Source of the DNA: Planomicrobium sp. CPCC 101110
Lineage (GTDB): Bacteria > Bacillota > Bacilli > Bacillales_A > Planococcaceae
Assembly (NCBI RefSeq): GCF_007859395.1
Contig: NZ_VOHD01000003.1
Location: 1,431,120-1,495,119, forward strand
Length of the DNA: 64,000 bases
Direction of reading: 5' to 3'
Positions 46,412 through 56,028 of this stretch are shown here, piece by piece. Within the stretch, counting starts at the first letter, position 1. Every line of letters starts with the position of its first letter. The translations under genes were made by a program, and so were the position numbers. The notes beneath the pieces were generated by a model. That model made no database searches. It saw nothing but the letters and a program-made list of their open reading frames with translations, and was not told the DNA's origin.

Positions 46412-47314
46412 CTACTCCCGGTGCTCTTGGTAGATATCTTGTTTGGCTGCTTTTTTTGCTTCTTTTATTTGGTCTGCAGATACCGGCGTCCCATAGGCGG
46501 CAATCGTATCTTTGATTTGCTGGGGAGAACTTGCGCCAGCTACGACAGAAGCGACTGTGCTGTTTTGCAGAATGCTATGAAGGGATAGGGCATGCAGGTT
46601 ATCGTGTATTCCCATCAGTTTTTGCAGCGTACTTTTCAATTCGCTTTCGCTGTAAGTCAGATAGCTGCCCATTTTTTCGGCGCGTCGGAGGCCATCATTT
46701 GTCAAAAGCCCTTTTGCAAGTGTTCCGCGGGTCACAACAGAACGCCCGGCCGAGCCGATGTCCGAAAGCCACTCTTCAGGCCGGCGATCGAACAAGCTAT
46801 ACTGCATCATGATCGAGACGATATCACTTTTTGCCAAAAACCGTTTGATGACATTCGGACGGATAGAAGAAATCCCGTATTCCCGAATCAGACCTTCTTT
46901 TTTCAAAGATTCGAAAGCGTCGATTGTTTCTTCTGCATCGTCAGAGATCATCCCGCCATGCAGCTGGTATAAATCGATGTAATCGGTTTGAAGCCTCCTC
47001 AAGCTATTATGGACTTGTTCGAGTATATACGGTTTAGTGGCGTTCCATGTGACTTCGTCGCTGTCGCGGCTCCACCGGTTGCCGACTTTCGTGGCTATGA
47101 TTACGTCTTGCCGGCGCCTTTTCAAAGCATGGCCGACAAGTGTTTCATTTTCGCCTTTGTTATAGAGATCCGCGGTATCAAAATAATTGATGCCGTTGGC
47201 GACCGCTTCCTCTACAATGGCTGAAGCCTGCTTGGAATCGATCGGCAAAGACATGCAGCCGAAACCGATTTCGCTCACTTTCAACGGGCTGTTTCCAAGA
47301 TTCACTTTTTTCAT
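46412..47314 (-). CDS. yqkF: Aldo/keto reductase YqkF
   Basis: 300 residues. NAD(P)H-dependent reductase barrel with Asp/Tyr pair GINYFDTADLYNKGENE, Lys in IIATKVGNRW, His in LYQLHGG and the cofactor region VVAGASSPQQI. ATG 47314 follows GGAGGGACGTT. Divergent from nudF, the B. subtilis neighbourhood. Substrate not known. Confidence 0.92.
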   Translation of the reverse strand: MKKVNLGNSPLKVSEIGFGCMSLPIDSKQASAIVEEAVANGINYFDTADLYNKGENETLVGHALKRRRQDVIIATKVGNRWSRDSDEVTWNATKPYILEQVHNSLRRLQTDYIDLYQLHGGMISDDAEETIDAFESLKKEGLIREYGISSIRPNVIKRFLAKSDIVSIMMQYSLFDRRPEEWLSDIGSAGRSVVTRGTLAKGLLTNDGLRRAEKMGSYLTYSESELKSTLQKLMGIHDNLHALSLHSILQNSTVASVVAGASSPQQIKDTIAAYGTPVSADQIKEAKKAAKQDIYQEHRE

Positions 47315-47394
47315 AACGTCCCTCCATTGTAATTTCATGTTTCCCTTATGGTATACTGTGCGATAGAGAAATCTCAAACGAAAAGAGGAATATC

Positions 47395-47946
47395 ATGAAA
47401 AAGTTTGAAGAAAAAACCATCGTTTCAGAACGCATCTATGAAGGCAAAGTGATCAACCTGAAAGTGGACGAAGTCAGCTTGCCGAACGGCAAAACCTCTA
47501 AACGTGAGCTTATCGAACATCCCGGGGCTGTCGCGATTGTTGCGTTTACCCCGGAAAACAAAATCATTATGGTGGAACAGTACCGAAAAGCATTGGAGCG
47601 TTCCATCATCGAAATTCCGGCCGGCAAGTTGGAAAAAGGCGAAGCGCCGGAATACACAGCCATGCGGGAGCTGGAAGAAGAGACCGGCTATACGGCCGAT
47701 TCATTGGAACTGATTCAATCGTTCTCAACTTCTCCTGGTTTTGCGGATGAAGTGATTCATTTGTTTTTCGCAGATGGATTGAAAAAAGCCTCAAACGGCG
47801 CTGCACTCGACGAGGATGAATTTGTGGAATTGCTGGAAGTGTCAGTTGAAGAAGCGGAACAAATGATGAAAGACAACCGGATTTATGATGCTAAAACCGC
47901 TTTTGCTGTCATCTGGGCAAAACAGCGGCTATCAATTATCAATTAA
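47395..47946 (+). CDS. nudF: ADP-ribose pyrophosphatase (Nudix)
   Basis: 183 residues. Hydrolyses ADP-ribose to AMP and ribose-5-phosphate. The Nudix box spans GKLEKGEAPEYTAMRELEEETGY (about 84-106), with the upstream VEQYRKALERSIIEIPAG typical of ADP-ribose specificity. AAAAGAGG site before ATG. Conserved position upstream of fur. Confidence 0.95.
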   Translation: MKKFEEKTIVSERIYEGKVINLKVDEVSLPNGKTSKRELIEHPGAVAIVAFTPENKIIMVEQYRKALERSIIEIPAGKLEKGEAPEYTAMRELEEETGYTADSLELIQSFSTSPGFADEVIHLFFADGLKKASNGAALDEDEFVELLEVSVEEAEQMMKDNRIYDAKTAFAVIWAKQRLSIIN

Positions 47947-47958
47947 ACCGTCTCTAAA

Positions 47959-48021
47959 TGATAATCATTCTAAAGTAAGAATGATAATATGTTGTAAATG
48001 AGAACACTCCTTTGCTATAAT
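47959..48021 (+). promoter_or_regulatory. fur promoter with PerR/Fur-like box
   Basis: TGATAATCATTCTAA (47959-47973) matches the PerR box TTATAATNATTATAA in all but two positions of the half-sites and the Fur box TGATAATNATTATCA almost as well; a second TGATAAT half-site is at 47982-47988. An extended -10 TTTGCTATAAT ends at 48021. In B. subtilis fur is under PerR. Confidence 0.6.
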
Positions 48022-48046
48022 GGAAGCAGTTTAAGGAGGGCGTCGC

Positions 48047-48508
48047 ATGGAAACAAGGATTGATCGTATCAAAAAGCAATTGCATGCTGCGAGTTATAAA
48101 TTGACGCCACAGCGTGAAGCGACCGTCCGGGTTTTGCTGGATCATGAAGAAGACCATTTGAGTGCTGAAGATGTCTATCTTTTGGTAAAAGATATTGCAC
48201 CGGAAATTGGATTGGCCACTGTTTACCGGACATTGGAATTATTGACTGAATTGAAAATTGTCGACAAAATAAATTTCGGTGATGGAGTTTCCCGTTATGA
48301 TTTGCGCCAAGAAGGCGCAGCGCATTTCCATCATCATTTAGTGTGTTTAGAGTGCGGAGCTGTAGATGAAATACAGGAAGACTTGTTGGGAGATGTTGAA
48401 GGCGTTGTCGAAAAGCGCTGGAACTTTCAAATTAAAGACCACCGTCTTACGTTTCATGGCATTTGCTGGCGTTGCCATGACCGCAGCTCACAAGATCCAT
48501 CTCAATGA
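48047..48508 (+). CDS. fur: Ferric uptake regulator Fur
   Basis: 153 residues. Winged helix LTPQREATVRVLLDHEEDHLSAEDVY and GLATVYRTLELLTELKIV. The metal-binding dimerisation domain has HFHHHLVCLECGAVDEI and a second CxxC in CWRCHD, which form the structural zinc site. AAGGAGGG before ATG 48047. Lies between nudF and xerD as in Bacillus, but without spoIIM and yqzK. Confidence 0.95.
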   Translation: METRIDRIKKQLHAASYKLTPQREATVRVLLDHEEDHLSAEDVYLLVKDIAPEIGLATVYRTLELLTELKIVDKINFGDGVSRYDLRQEGAAHFHHHLVCLECGAVDEIQEDLLGDVEGVVEKRWNFQIKDHRLTFHGICWRCHDRSSQDPSQ

Positions 48509-48520
48509 TTCGTGAGAAAA

Positions 48521-48557
48521 AAGAAGGGCGGCCATTAAAGGTCGCCCTTCTTTTTTA
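48521..48557 (+). terminator. Terminator after fur
   Basis: GAAGGGCG-GCC / GGT-CGCCCTTC stem followed by six T. Confidence 0.85.
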
Positions 48558-48585
48558 ATTTCTTCTATAAAAAGGGGGTTCAAAG

Positions 48586-49488
48586 ATGAAATACGCAAAA
48601 GATGCTCTTGATGATTATCTACATTTTCTGCGCGTGGAGCGGCAGTTGGCGGCCAATACGCTTGTGTCTTACGAGAGGGATTTGAAGGGCTACATTCAGT
48701 ATTTGAAAGAAGTTGAACAACTCGATTCACTGCGTAAAGTGGAACGGATACATATATTGAACCATCTTCGCCATTTGAAGGAAACGACCAAAACATCCCG
48801 GACCGTAGCAAGGCATATCTCGTCAATCCGGTCATTTCACCAATTTTTGATCCGTGAACGGGTAGTGGACAATGATCCGACGGTCCACCTGGAAATGCCG
48901 CAAATGGATAAGAAGCTGCCGAACATCTTGTCAATTGAAGAAGTGGACGCACTAATGCAAGCCCCTGCTATTGATAAAGCGAACGGGATGCGGGACCAAG
49001 CAATGCTGGAACTATTGTATGCGAGCGGCATGCGCGTCAGTGAATGCATCAATTTGGATGTGGAAGATGTCAATCTGACCATGGGTTTTGTGCGGTGTTT
49101 CGGCAAAGGGGGGAAAGAGCGGATTATTCCGCTTGGTAAATCCGCTTTGAAAGCATGCAAAACATATTTGGAAAATGCACGGCACACCTTATTGAAGCCA
49201 GCGGAAAAAACCGATGCACTGTTCATCAATCAAAGAGGGAGACGATTGACTCGGCAAGGATTTTGGAAGCTGCTGAAACAGCACGCCCAAAAAGCCGGCA
49301 TCCAAAAAGAGCTGACTCCCCATACATTGCGGCACTCGTTTGCAACCCATCTGATAGAGAATGGCGCTGATTTGCGCGCTGTGCAGGAAATGCTGGGGCA
49401 TGCAGATATTTCAACGACCCAAATCTATACACACGTCAGCAAAACCCGTTTGAAGGATGTGTATTCGCAATTTCATCCCAGAGCATAA
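48586..49488 (+). CDS. xerD: Site-specific tyrosine recombinase XerD
   Basis: 300 residues. Resolves chromosome dimers with XerC/CodV. SAM-like N-domain (1-100). Catalytic residues: Arg in YASGMRVSE, Lys in [19 protein letters not shown] (His-x-x-Arg), LGHADIS and nucleophile Tyr in [14 protein letters not shown] site before ATG. Conserved between fur and deoB. Confidence 0.96.
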   Translation: MKYAKDALDDYLHFLRVERQLAANTLVSYERDLKGYIQYLKEVEQLDSLRKVERIHILNHLRHLKETTKTSRTVARHISSIRSFHQFLIRERVVDNDPTVHLEMPQMDKKLPNILSIEEVDALMQAPAIDKANGMRDQAMLELLYASGMRVSECINLDVEDVNLTMGFVRCFGKGGKERIIPLGKSALKACKTYLENARHTLLKPAEKTDALFINQRGRRLTRQGFWKLLKQHAQKAGIQKELTPHTLRHSFATHLIENGADLRAVQEMLGHADISTTQIYTHVSKTRLKDVYSQFHPRA

Positions 49489-49558
49489 AGTAGACGTCAG
49501 ACTTCCGACGAGAACGCGCTTTGTGGTAGGATAGAATCGTATACAAGGAGGAAATAAC

Positions 49559-50743
49559 ATGACACTAAAACCTTTTGAAAGAATTCATTTGATTGTCCTC
49601 GATTCAGTGGGAATCGGCGAAGCTCCAGATGCTGAAGCTTTTGGCGACACTGGATCGGATACGCTTGGCCATATTGCAGAAAGCGTCGGCGGCTTGCATA
49701 TGCCAAATATGGAAAACCTCGGCTTGGGCAATATCAAACCTGCCAAAGGAATCGCTGCAGCTGAAAAACCTGCAGCATATTTCGGCAAGCTGCAGGAAGC
49801 ATCTGTCGGAAAAGATACAATGACAGGGCACTGGGAAATAATGGGTCTTAATATCGATACTCCTTTCAAAGTTTATCCGGATGGATTCCCGGATTCCTTG
49901 ATCCAAGCGCTGGAAGAAAAAACAGGGCGCAAAGTAATCGGCAACAAACCTGCAAGCGGAACAGAAATTCTCGATGAACTGGGGCAGGAGCATATGGAAA
50001 CAGGCGCCATCATTGTTTATACCTCGGCAGATCCGGTTCTTCAGATTGCCGCGCATGAGGAGATTGTGCCATTGGAAGAGCTTTATAAAATCTGCGAAAT
50101 TGCGCGTGGACTTACACTGGATCCGGAATATTTGGTCGGCCGCATCATCGCTCGCCCTTTCCTTGGTGAACCCGGCGCATTCAAACGCACATCGAACCGC
50201 CATGATTACGCGTTAAAGCCTTTTGACCGCACTGTCATGAATGAGTTGAAAGACATCGGAAAAGACGTCATAGCAATCGGCAAAATCAATGATATCTATA
50301 ACGGTGAAGGTGTGACCAAAACGGTCCGGACAAAAGACAATATGGACGGCATGGATAAGCTGGTGGAAGTGGCCGGCGAAAACTTCAATGGCCTCAGTTT
50401 CTTGAATCTGGTGGATTTTGACGCCTTATACGGCCACCGCAGAGATCCGGAAGGATACGGTGCAGCGCTTGAAGCATTTGACAAGCGGCTTCCGGAAGTG
50501 CTTGAAAGGTTGACTGAAAACGATCTGCTCATTATCACGGCCGACCATGGCAACGATCCGACATTCCCTGGGACAGACCATACGCGTGAATATGTGCCGC
50601 TTTTAGCTTTTTCCCCGCGTTTTGAAAGTGGAAAAGAATTGGAGCTCGGCAAAACGTTTGCAGATATCGGCGCGACAGTAGCGGAAAATTTCTCAGCGCC
50701 AATGCCGAAATTCGGCATTAGCTTTTTATCGAAATTAAAATAA
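49559..50743 (+). CDS. deoB: Phosphopentomutase
   Basis: Interconverts (deoxy)ribose-1- and 5-phosphates in nucleoside salvage. 394 residues of the alkaline phosphatase superfamily: [18 protein letters not shown] (metal Asp), KDTMTGHWE with the phospho-Thr, TNRHDYAL and [18 protein letters not shown] (metal ligands). Site AGGAGGAAATAAC. Followed 17 bases later by pdp, where B. subtilis has punA. Confidence 0.96.
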   Translation: MTLKPFERIHLIVLDSVGIGEAPDAEAFGDTGSDTLGHIAESVGGLHMPNMENLGLGNIKPAKGIAAAEKPAAYFGKLQEASVGKDTMTGHWEIMGLNIDTPFKVYPDGFPDSLIQALEEKTGRKVIGNKPASGTEILDELGQEHMETGAIIVYTSADPVLQIAAHEEIVPLEELYKICEIARGLTLDPEYLVGRIIARPFLGEPGAFKRTSNRHDYALKPFDRTVMNELKDIGKDVIAIGKINDIYNGEGVTKTVRTKDNMDGMDKLVEVAGENFNGLSFLNLVDFDALYGHRRDPEGYGAALEAFDKRLPEVLERLTENDLLIITADHGNDPTFPGTDHTREYVPLLAFSPRFESGKELELGKTFADIGATVAENFSAPMPKFGISFLSKLK

Positions 50744-50760
50744 AAAGGCAGGTAAAACTC

Positions 50761-52065
50761 ATGAGAATGGTCGACTTGATAGAAAAAAAACGCGATGGTT
50801 TGGAACTTTCCACCGAAGAAATTCAGCATATTATCACCGGCTATACAAACGGCGAGATTGCAGATTATCAAATGAGCGCCTTTTTGATGGCTGTCTACTT
50901 CCAGAATATGAGCGACCGGGAGCGTGCGGATTTGACGATGGCGATGGCCGGTTCAGGCGATCAAATCGACTTGTCAGCCATCGAAGGCATCAAAGTGGAC
51001 AAGCATTCGACCGGCGGCGTGGGCGATACGACTACACTGGTGCTCGGCCCGCTTGTTGCGGCGTGCGGAGTGCCGGTGGCGAAGATGAGCGGCCGCGGGC
51101 TCGGGCATACAGGCGGTACAATCGACAAACTTGAAGCCATTGAAGGCTTTCATGTGGAATTGTCCACTGAAGATTTCATTAGACAAGTCAATGATATTAA
51201 AGTGGCTGTGATCGGACAAAGTGGAAACTTGACGCCGGCGGACAAGAAGTTATATGCTCTCCGGGATGTGACTGCAACAGTCAACAGCATACCCTTGATT
51301 GCAAGTTCGATCATGAGCAAGAAAATCGCTGCTGGCGCGGATGCCATCGTCTTGGATGTTAAAACGGGCGAAGGCGCTTTTATGAAAACTGAAGAGGATG
51401 CAAAGGAATTGGCGCATGCGATGGTTGGCATCGGCAATGCGACCGGCCGCAAAACAATGGCCATCATTTCGGATATGAGCCAACCGCTTGGCTTTGCGAT
51501 TGGCAACGCGCTTGAAGTGAAAGAAGCGATTGAAACGCTTCGAGGCAAAGGGCCGGAGGACTTGACGGAGCTTTGCCTGGTTCTTGGCAGCCAAATGGTC
51601 GTTGTCGGCGGCAAAGCAAAAACTTTGGAAGAAGCGCGCGCCATGCTTGTGCAAGCGATAGAAAATGGCGAAGCGTTGAACATTTTCAAGCAATTCATCG
51701 AAAGCCAGGGCGGCAACCCGGCTGTTGCCGATAACGTGGAACTGCTTCCGCAGGCTGCATTCAAAACAGCAGTACCGTCTGAGAGGGAAGGCTATATTTC
51801 ATTTATGGAAGCTGATGAAATTGGTACTGCAGCCATGATCTTGGGAGCAGGAAGAGCTACGAAAGAGTCTGAAATCGATTTGGCGGTCGGCATTGTCCTC
51901 CATAAGAAAGTGGGCGACTTTGTCCAGGAAGGCGAATCAATTGCAACGGTTTATTCCAATACGGAAGATGTCGCAGAATGCCTGCGCATGTTGTATAATA
52001 GTGTAGAATATTCAAGCGAACCGGTCGAAAAGACACCGCTTATTTCTGCGGTGATCACCGATTAA
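50761..52065 (+). CDS. pdp: Pyrimidine-nucleoside phosphorylase
   Basis: 434 residues. Phosphorolysis of uridine, thymidine and deoxyuridine; its sugar-1-phosphate product is the substrate of DeoB just upstream. The signature [16 protein letters not shown] and [18 protein letters not shown] (phosphate and substrate binding) is followed by [17 protein letters not shown] and [12 protein letters not shown]. Start [10 protein letters not shown] aligns with Bacillus Pdp. Confidence 0.96.
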   Translation: MRMVDLIEKKRDGLELSTEEIQHIITGYTNGEIADYQMSAFLMAVYFQNMSDRERADLTMAMAGSGDQIDLSAIEGIKVDKHSTGGVGDTTTLVLGPLVAACGVPVAKMSGRGLGHTGGTIDKLEAIEGFHVELSTEDFIRQVNDIKVAVIGQSGNLTPADKKLYALRDVTATVNSIPLIASSIMSKKIAAGADAIVLDVKTGEGAFMKTEEDAKELAHAMVGIGNATGRKTMAIISDMSQPLGFAIGNALEVKEAIETLRGKGPEDLTELCLVLGSQMVVVGGKAKTLEEARAMLVQAIENGEALNIFKQFIESQGGNPAVADNVELLPQAAFKTAVPSEREGYISFMEADEIGTAAMILGAGRATKESEIDLAVGIVLHKKVGDFVQEGESIATVYSNTEDVAECLRMLYNSVEYSSEPVEKTPLISAVITD

Positions 52066-52069
52066 CTCG

Positions 52070-52101
52070 TCTTGCTGAGATTATTCTCAGCAAGATTTTT
52101 C
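52070..52101 (+). terminator. Terminator after pdp
   Basis: TCTTGCTGAGA / TCTCAGCAAGA perfect stem, TTTTT. Confidence 0.9.
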
Positions 52102-52132
52102 ATATCTGCCATTCGCGGCTAGGAGGGAACTC

Positions 52133-53455
52133 ATGCATTTATACGGAACACAAGCCATCAATGGCCAAGGCCATCTGACAATCGGCGGAACAGACACTGT
52201 AGAATTGGCAAAAGAATACGGAACACCGCTTTTTGTATATGATATTCAATTATTCCGTGATCGTGCCAAGGCATTCCAGAAGACATTCGAAGACGAGGCG
52301 GTTGCCTATCAGGTGGCTTATGCCAGCAAGGCGTTTTCAAGCATAGCCATTTATCAGGTGGCGGCTGAAGAGAATTTGTCTCTTGATGTAGTATCCGGAG
52401 GGGAATTGTACACGGCCATCCAAGCCGGATTCCCGACAGAAAAAATCCACTTTCATGGCAACAACAAAAGTGAAGCGGAATTGCGCATGGCCTTTGAAGA
52501 AGGAATCGGCTGCATCGTAGTCGACAACTTTTATGAAATCGATCTTTTGAAAAAACTTTCGGAAGAACTTAAGCAGCCGATGAACATCCTATTGCGGGTG
52601 ACTCCGGGGATTGAAGCTCATACGCACGATTATATTACAACCGGGCAGGAAGATTCGAAATTCGGATTTGATTTGAAAAACGGCCAGGCGGATGAAGCGT
52701 TCCGACGGACATATGGCCATTCGTTCCTGAATCTTATGGGGCTTCATTGCCACATCGGTTCACAAATTTTTGATACAACCGGTTTCCAGTTGGCTGCCGA
52801 AAAGCTGGTCGAAAAGATGTCAGGCTGGGAAAAGGAATATGGCTACCGCTGCCCGGTTTTGAATCTTGGAGGCGGTTTTGGCATCCGCTATACAGAGGAG
52901 GACCAGCCGCTCGAGCCGGCAATCTACGTAAGAGATATGATCCGCACTGTCAAAAAAGTGTCGGCAGCTGCGGATTTCCAGTTGCCTGAAATCTGGATTG
53001 AGCCAGGACGGTCGTTAGTCGGCGATGCCGGCACAACGCTGTATACAGTCGGTTCAATGAAAGAAGTGCCGGGGCTTCGCAAATATGCGGCAGTTGACGG
53101 GGGAATGTCCGATAATATTCGTCCCGCTTTATATGGAGCCAAATACGCTTCGCTTCTTGCCAACAAAGCGGATGCGGAAGCAAACGAGCAGTACACCATT
53201 GCTGGAAAGCTTTGCGAGTCAGGGGACAAGTTGATAGAAGAAGCGCGTTTGCCGGCTGTGGAAGCAGGCGATATTTTAAGTGTGTTCTGCACGGGCGCCT
53301 ATGGCTATTCCATGGCCAGCAACTATAACCGCATCGGCCGTCCTGCTGTTGTCTTTGTGGAAAACGGAGAACATCAGCTGGTGGTGCGACGGGAGTCCAA
53401 TGAAGACTTGATCACCCATGACATGTCATACAAGCAAAAAGTCAAAGACAAATGA
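52133..53455 (+). CDS. lysA: Diaminopimelate decarboxylase
   Basis: Last step of lysine synthesis, PLP dependent. 440 residues, alanine-racemase-like barrel plus C-terminal domain. PLP Lys in VAYASKAFSS, LDVVSGGEL, GLHCHIGSQI, NLGGGFGIRY, EPGRSLVGDAG, the subunit-crossing CESGD and GAYGYSMASNYN. Site CTAGGAGGG. Its stop overlaps the start of a 34-codon ORF. Confidence 0.97.
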   Translation: MHLYGTQAINGQGHLTIGGTDTVELAKEYGTPLFVYDIQLFRDRAKAFQKTFEDEAVAYQVAYASKAFSSIAIYQVAAEENLSLDVVSGGELYTAIQAGFPTEKIHFHGNNKSEAELRMAFEEGIGCIVVDNFYEIDLLKKLSEELKQPMNILLRVTPGIEAHTHDYITTGQEDSKFGFDLKNGQADEAFRRTYGHSFLNLMGLHCHIGSQIFDTTGFQLAAEKLVEKMSGWEKEYGYRCPVLNLGGGFGIRYTEEDQPLEPAIYVRDMIRTVKKVSAAADFQLPEIWIEPGRSLVGDAGTTLYTVGSMKEVPGLRKYAAVDGGMSDNIRPALYGAKYASLLANKADAEANEQYTIAGKLCESGDKLIEEARLPAVEAGDILSVFCTGAYGYSMASNYNRIGRPAVVFVENGEHQLVVRRESNEDLITHDMSYKQKVKDK

Positions 53456-53556
53456 ATAGAGCCAACGTGCTGTTATTGATATTCCTGCTGGTAGTGGCCA
53501 TCGGGTGGGGAATCCTCTATTGGGTTTTCTTCGCAGATAATGTTCTAGGCGGTTAA
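53452..53556 (+). CDS. Very small membrane protein, 34 aa
   Basis: ATG 53452 overlaps the lysA stop (ATGA), so translation could be coupled. The peptide begins MNRANV, then has a single strong hydrophobic helix LLLIFLLVVAIGWGILYW, and ends VFFADNVLGG. No separate Shine-Dalgarno. The overlap and the clean N-in helix are the evidence; homologues would be needed to confirm it. Confidence 0.5.
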   Translation: MNRANVLLLIFLLVVAIGWGILYWVFFADNVLGG

Positions 53557-53636
53557 GCTTTTTGTGAACTTGTGTTCTTCGCGAGTTTATAGTAGGATGT
53601 ACAAAGCCGTGTATGGACGAAAACGAGGGATTAGTT

Positions 53637-53996
53637 ATGCTACTAAGATACAAAAAATCATTCGAAAAAATCGCGATGGGTTTAATGTCATTCATGCCAA
53701 AAGAGCGGGATTTGAAAGTGCTTCAGCAAACGATGCAGAAATACGAAGATAATCCTGAGTGGCAATTGTTTCTCTGGAAAAAGGGAGAAGATTTTGTCGG
53801 GTTATTGGGAGTGGAAGTAGAAGAAGGCGCGTTCACGATCCACCACATGTCGGTCAACCCTTCTTATAGAAACGAAGGGATTGGCCATGCCATGGTCGAG
53901 AAAATCCAACAAACAATGCAGGACAGGGAAATGCGCTCGACGGAAGAAACGCGTGCATTTCTAGAAAAATGCCCTCAAAAAAAAGGCGGACTTTGA
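53637..53996 (+). CDS. ribT: GNAT-family acetyltransferase RibT
   Basis: 119 residues from ATG 53637 (GAGGGATTAGTT upstream). Starts MLLRYKKSFEKIAMGLMSFM as in B. subtilis RibT. The GNAT motif IHHMSVNPSYRNEGIGHAMV gives acetyl-CoA binding. In B. subtilis ribT is the last gene of the riboflavin operon; here the rib biosynthesis genes are missing from the site. Confidence 0.88.
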   Translation: MLLRYKKSFEKIAMGLMSFMPKERDLKVLQQTMQKYEDNPEWQLFLWKKGEDFVGLLGVEVEEGAFTIHHMSVNPSYRNEGIGHAMVEKIQQTMQDREMRSTEETRAFLEKCPQKKGGL

Positions 53997-54019
53997 TCAA
54001 AGGTTCCGCCTTTTTTTTT
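53977..54019. terminator. Bidirectional terminator between ribT and ypuF
   Basis: AAAAAAAAGGCGGA / TCCGCCTTTTTTTT stem overlapping the ends of both convergent genes. Confidence 0.85.
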
Positions 54020-54497
54020 GTTCACGCAAACTGATGATGGAAGAACGGTCCCGCAGCCGGTGTTTATGCATGATATAATATGGATCCTGAGGGGCGATGG
54101 GATGGGCAGTCTGATAGCTTGCCACCATTTCCTTCAAGTCTTCAGATTCTATCGGGATTTGATAAGGGGAAAATGGCTTTCGGTCGGTAACCGCTTCTAT
54201 GGAGACGGTCAACAGCCGGATCAGTTCAGCGTGATCGAATCCTTCCACCCAGATGCCTCCATCCGTGAGTTTTGCTTTTGCGCGGATGAACGATCGCAAA
54301 GCGCCAGGGTAATTGCTTCTTCTCCAATGGTACATGCCGACGGCCATCTGGATCCAGCCGGTCAGGGGATGGGTTTTATCTTTGGGTGCAAGAGATTTCC
54401 AGTAATCTTCGCCAACTTCGTGGCATTCAAAATAATCTTGTTCGCTATTGAAATTTATTAGGAATTGGATAAATAGCGGATGGTGGAGTGGGTGCAT
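53997..54497 (-). CDS. ypuF: DUF309 protein YpuF
   Basis: 166 residues, all-helical. The N-terminal FNSEQDYFECHEVGEDYW and the later MAVGMYHWRRSNYPGA contain the His/Glu pattern of the DUF309 fold. Site GAAAGGGGATTG before ATG 54497. Convergent with ribT and divergent from scpA, as in Bacillus. Function unknown. Confidence 0.88.
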   Translation of the reverse strand: MHPLHHPLFIQFLINFNSEQDYFECHEVGEDYWKSLAPKDKTHPLTGWIQMAVGMYHWRRSNYPGALRSFIRAKAKLTDGGIWVEGFDHAELIRLLTVSIEAVTDRKPFSPYQIPIESEDLKEMVASYQTAHPIAPQDPYYIMHKHRLRDRSSIISLREQKKRRNL

Positions 54498-54554
54498 TTC
54501 AATCCCCTTTCTACTATAATAATATAAGTATCTTTAACAGTCAGGTGGTTAAGC

Positions 54555-55328
54555 ATGTCCTATGAAGTAAAAGTTGAGGCCTTTGAAGGCCCTCTTGATT
54601 TATTATTGCATTTAATACACCGTTTGGAAATTGATATTTACGATATCCCGGTTTCACAGATCACTTCACAGTATATGGAACATATTCGCGCTCTGCAAGT
54701 TCTTGAACTGAATGAGGCGAGCGAATACCTGGTCATGGCTGCGACATTGCTCGCGATCAAGAGCAAGATGCTGCTGCCGGTCCATGAAGGGGAACTGGAG
54801 GATATCGAATACGAATTCGAAGACCAGGATCCGCGGGATGAACTGGTTTCACGGCTAGTGGAATACCGGAAATTCAAGGAAGCGTCTTTGCAGATGAAGG
54901 AGATGGAGAAAAATCGTTCGATCCTTTTCACGAAATCGCCCAAGGATTTATCCGAATATCAGCTTTCCATTCCAGTCGAGAACGTCGATTTGGAAGTGAA
55001 CGCATACGATATGCTGGCCGCTTTTCAGAAGATGCTGCGCCGCAAGCAATTGAAGGCGCCATTGTCCGCCCGCATAGCACGCCAGGAAATTTCAATCAAA
55101 GACCAGATGACGTCAATTGTCAGCAGGTTGAAAGCCGCAAAAGGAAAAACGTCTTTTACAGATTTGTTTCCATCAAGCGACAAGTCAGTTTTAGTGGTTT
55201 CGTTTTTGTCGGTTCTTGAACTGATGAAACGGCAAGTGATAGCCGTAGAGCAGGAAAAGAATTTCACTGATTTGCTGGTGGAACTTAGAAAGGAAACGTG
55301 GGAATATGAAGACGAATCTTTCGAATAA
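54555..55328 (+). CDS. scpA: Segregation and condensation protein A (kleisin)
   Basis: 257 residues. Bridges the SMC dimer in the condensin complex. N-terminal FEGPLDLLLHLIHRLEIDIYDIPVS and YLVMAATLLAIKSKMLLP are the ScpA signature; the C-terminal winged helix has VSFLSVLELMKRQVI. Site CAGGTGG. Overlaps scpB by 23 bases. Confidence 0.96.
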   Translation: MSYEVKVEAFEGPLDLLLHLIHRLEIDIYDIPVSQITSQYMEHIRALQVLELNEASEYLVMAATLLAIKSKMLLPVHEGELEDIEYEFEDQDPRDELVSRLVEYRKFKEASLQMKEMEKNRSILFTKSPKDLSEYQLSIPVENVDLEVNAYDMLAAFQKMLRRKQLKAPLSARIARQEISIKDQMTSIVSRLKAAKGKTSFTDLFPSSDKSVLVVSFLSVLELMKRQVIAVEQEKNFTDLLVELRKETWEYEDESFE

Positions 55329-55896
55329 AATCGAGGCGCTGCTTTTTGTAGTTGGCGATGATGGGCTGACGATGGCCCAGCTTGAGTTTCTGACTGAAGC
55401 GGCAGAAACTGAAATCCGGGAATGCATCGATGAAATGGCCAATCGCTATAAAGAACCTGAAAGCGGATTGATGATCAAAGAATTTTCAGGGGTTTTTCAG
55501 CTCGTCACGAAGCCTGAAGCAGCGGAAACCATCCAAAAGCTTGTGGAAAACCCGACGCCGCAAGCGCTGTCGCAGGCATCGCTTGAAGTGCTTGCAATCA
55601 TTGCGTACAAACAGCCGCTGACGCGCTTGGAAATAGAGGATCTACGCGGCGTCAAAAGTGAAAAGCCGCTCCAGACGCTTGCTGCAAAAGGCCTGATTCA
55701 GGAAATGGGCCGTGCGGAAGGCGCCGGGCGCGCCATTTTATACGGTACAACGAACGAATTCCTCAATTATTTTGGTTTGAAAAACCTGGGTGAACTTCCG
55801 CCTCTTCCAGAAGAAGCGGGTGGCGAGCCGGAAGAAGAGACGGATTTGTTTATGACCAAGTTTCAAGAAACATTCAAAGAAGAAGTGAAAGCTTGA
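55306..55896 (+). CDS. scpB: Segregation and condensation protein B
   Basis: 196 residues, two winged helices. NKIEALLFVVGDDGL at the N-terminus, PTPQALSQASLEVLAIIAYKQPLTRLEIEDLRG (residues about 85-117) and GRAEGAGRAILYGTT. Translated from within the scpA end and coupled to it. Confidence 0.96.
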   Translation: MKTNLSNKIEALLFVVGDDGLTMAQLEFLTEAAETEIRECIDEMANRYKEPESGLMIKEFSGVFQLVTKPEAAETIQKLVENPTPQALSQASLEVLAIIAYKQPLTRLEIEDLRGVKSEKPLQTLAAKGLIQEMGRAEGAGRAILYGTTNEFLNYFGLKNLGELPPLPEEAGGEPEEETDLFMTKFQETFKEEVKA

Positions 55897-55912
55897 CCGT
55901 TTGAAGGGAGAC

Positions 55913-55946
55913 TGGGGATGGGGTGCAGTCTTCCTTTGTTTTTGTG
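55913..55946 (+). terminator. Possible terminator after scpB
   Basis: GGAGACTG / CAGTCTTCC arms with one bulge followed by TTTGTTTTTG. Confidence 0.4.
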
Positions 55947-56028
55947 GAGGCGTCGAACTTTCGCTTTTATGCTAAATGTGACATAATTCCGAGAGGAACG
56001 AACGGAAAAATATCAATGAGGTGAACTT

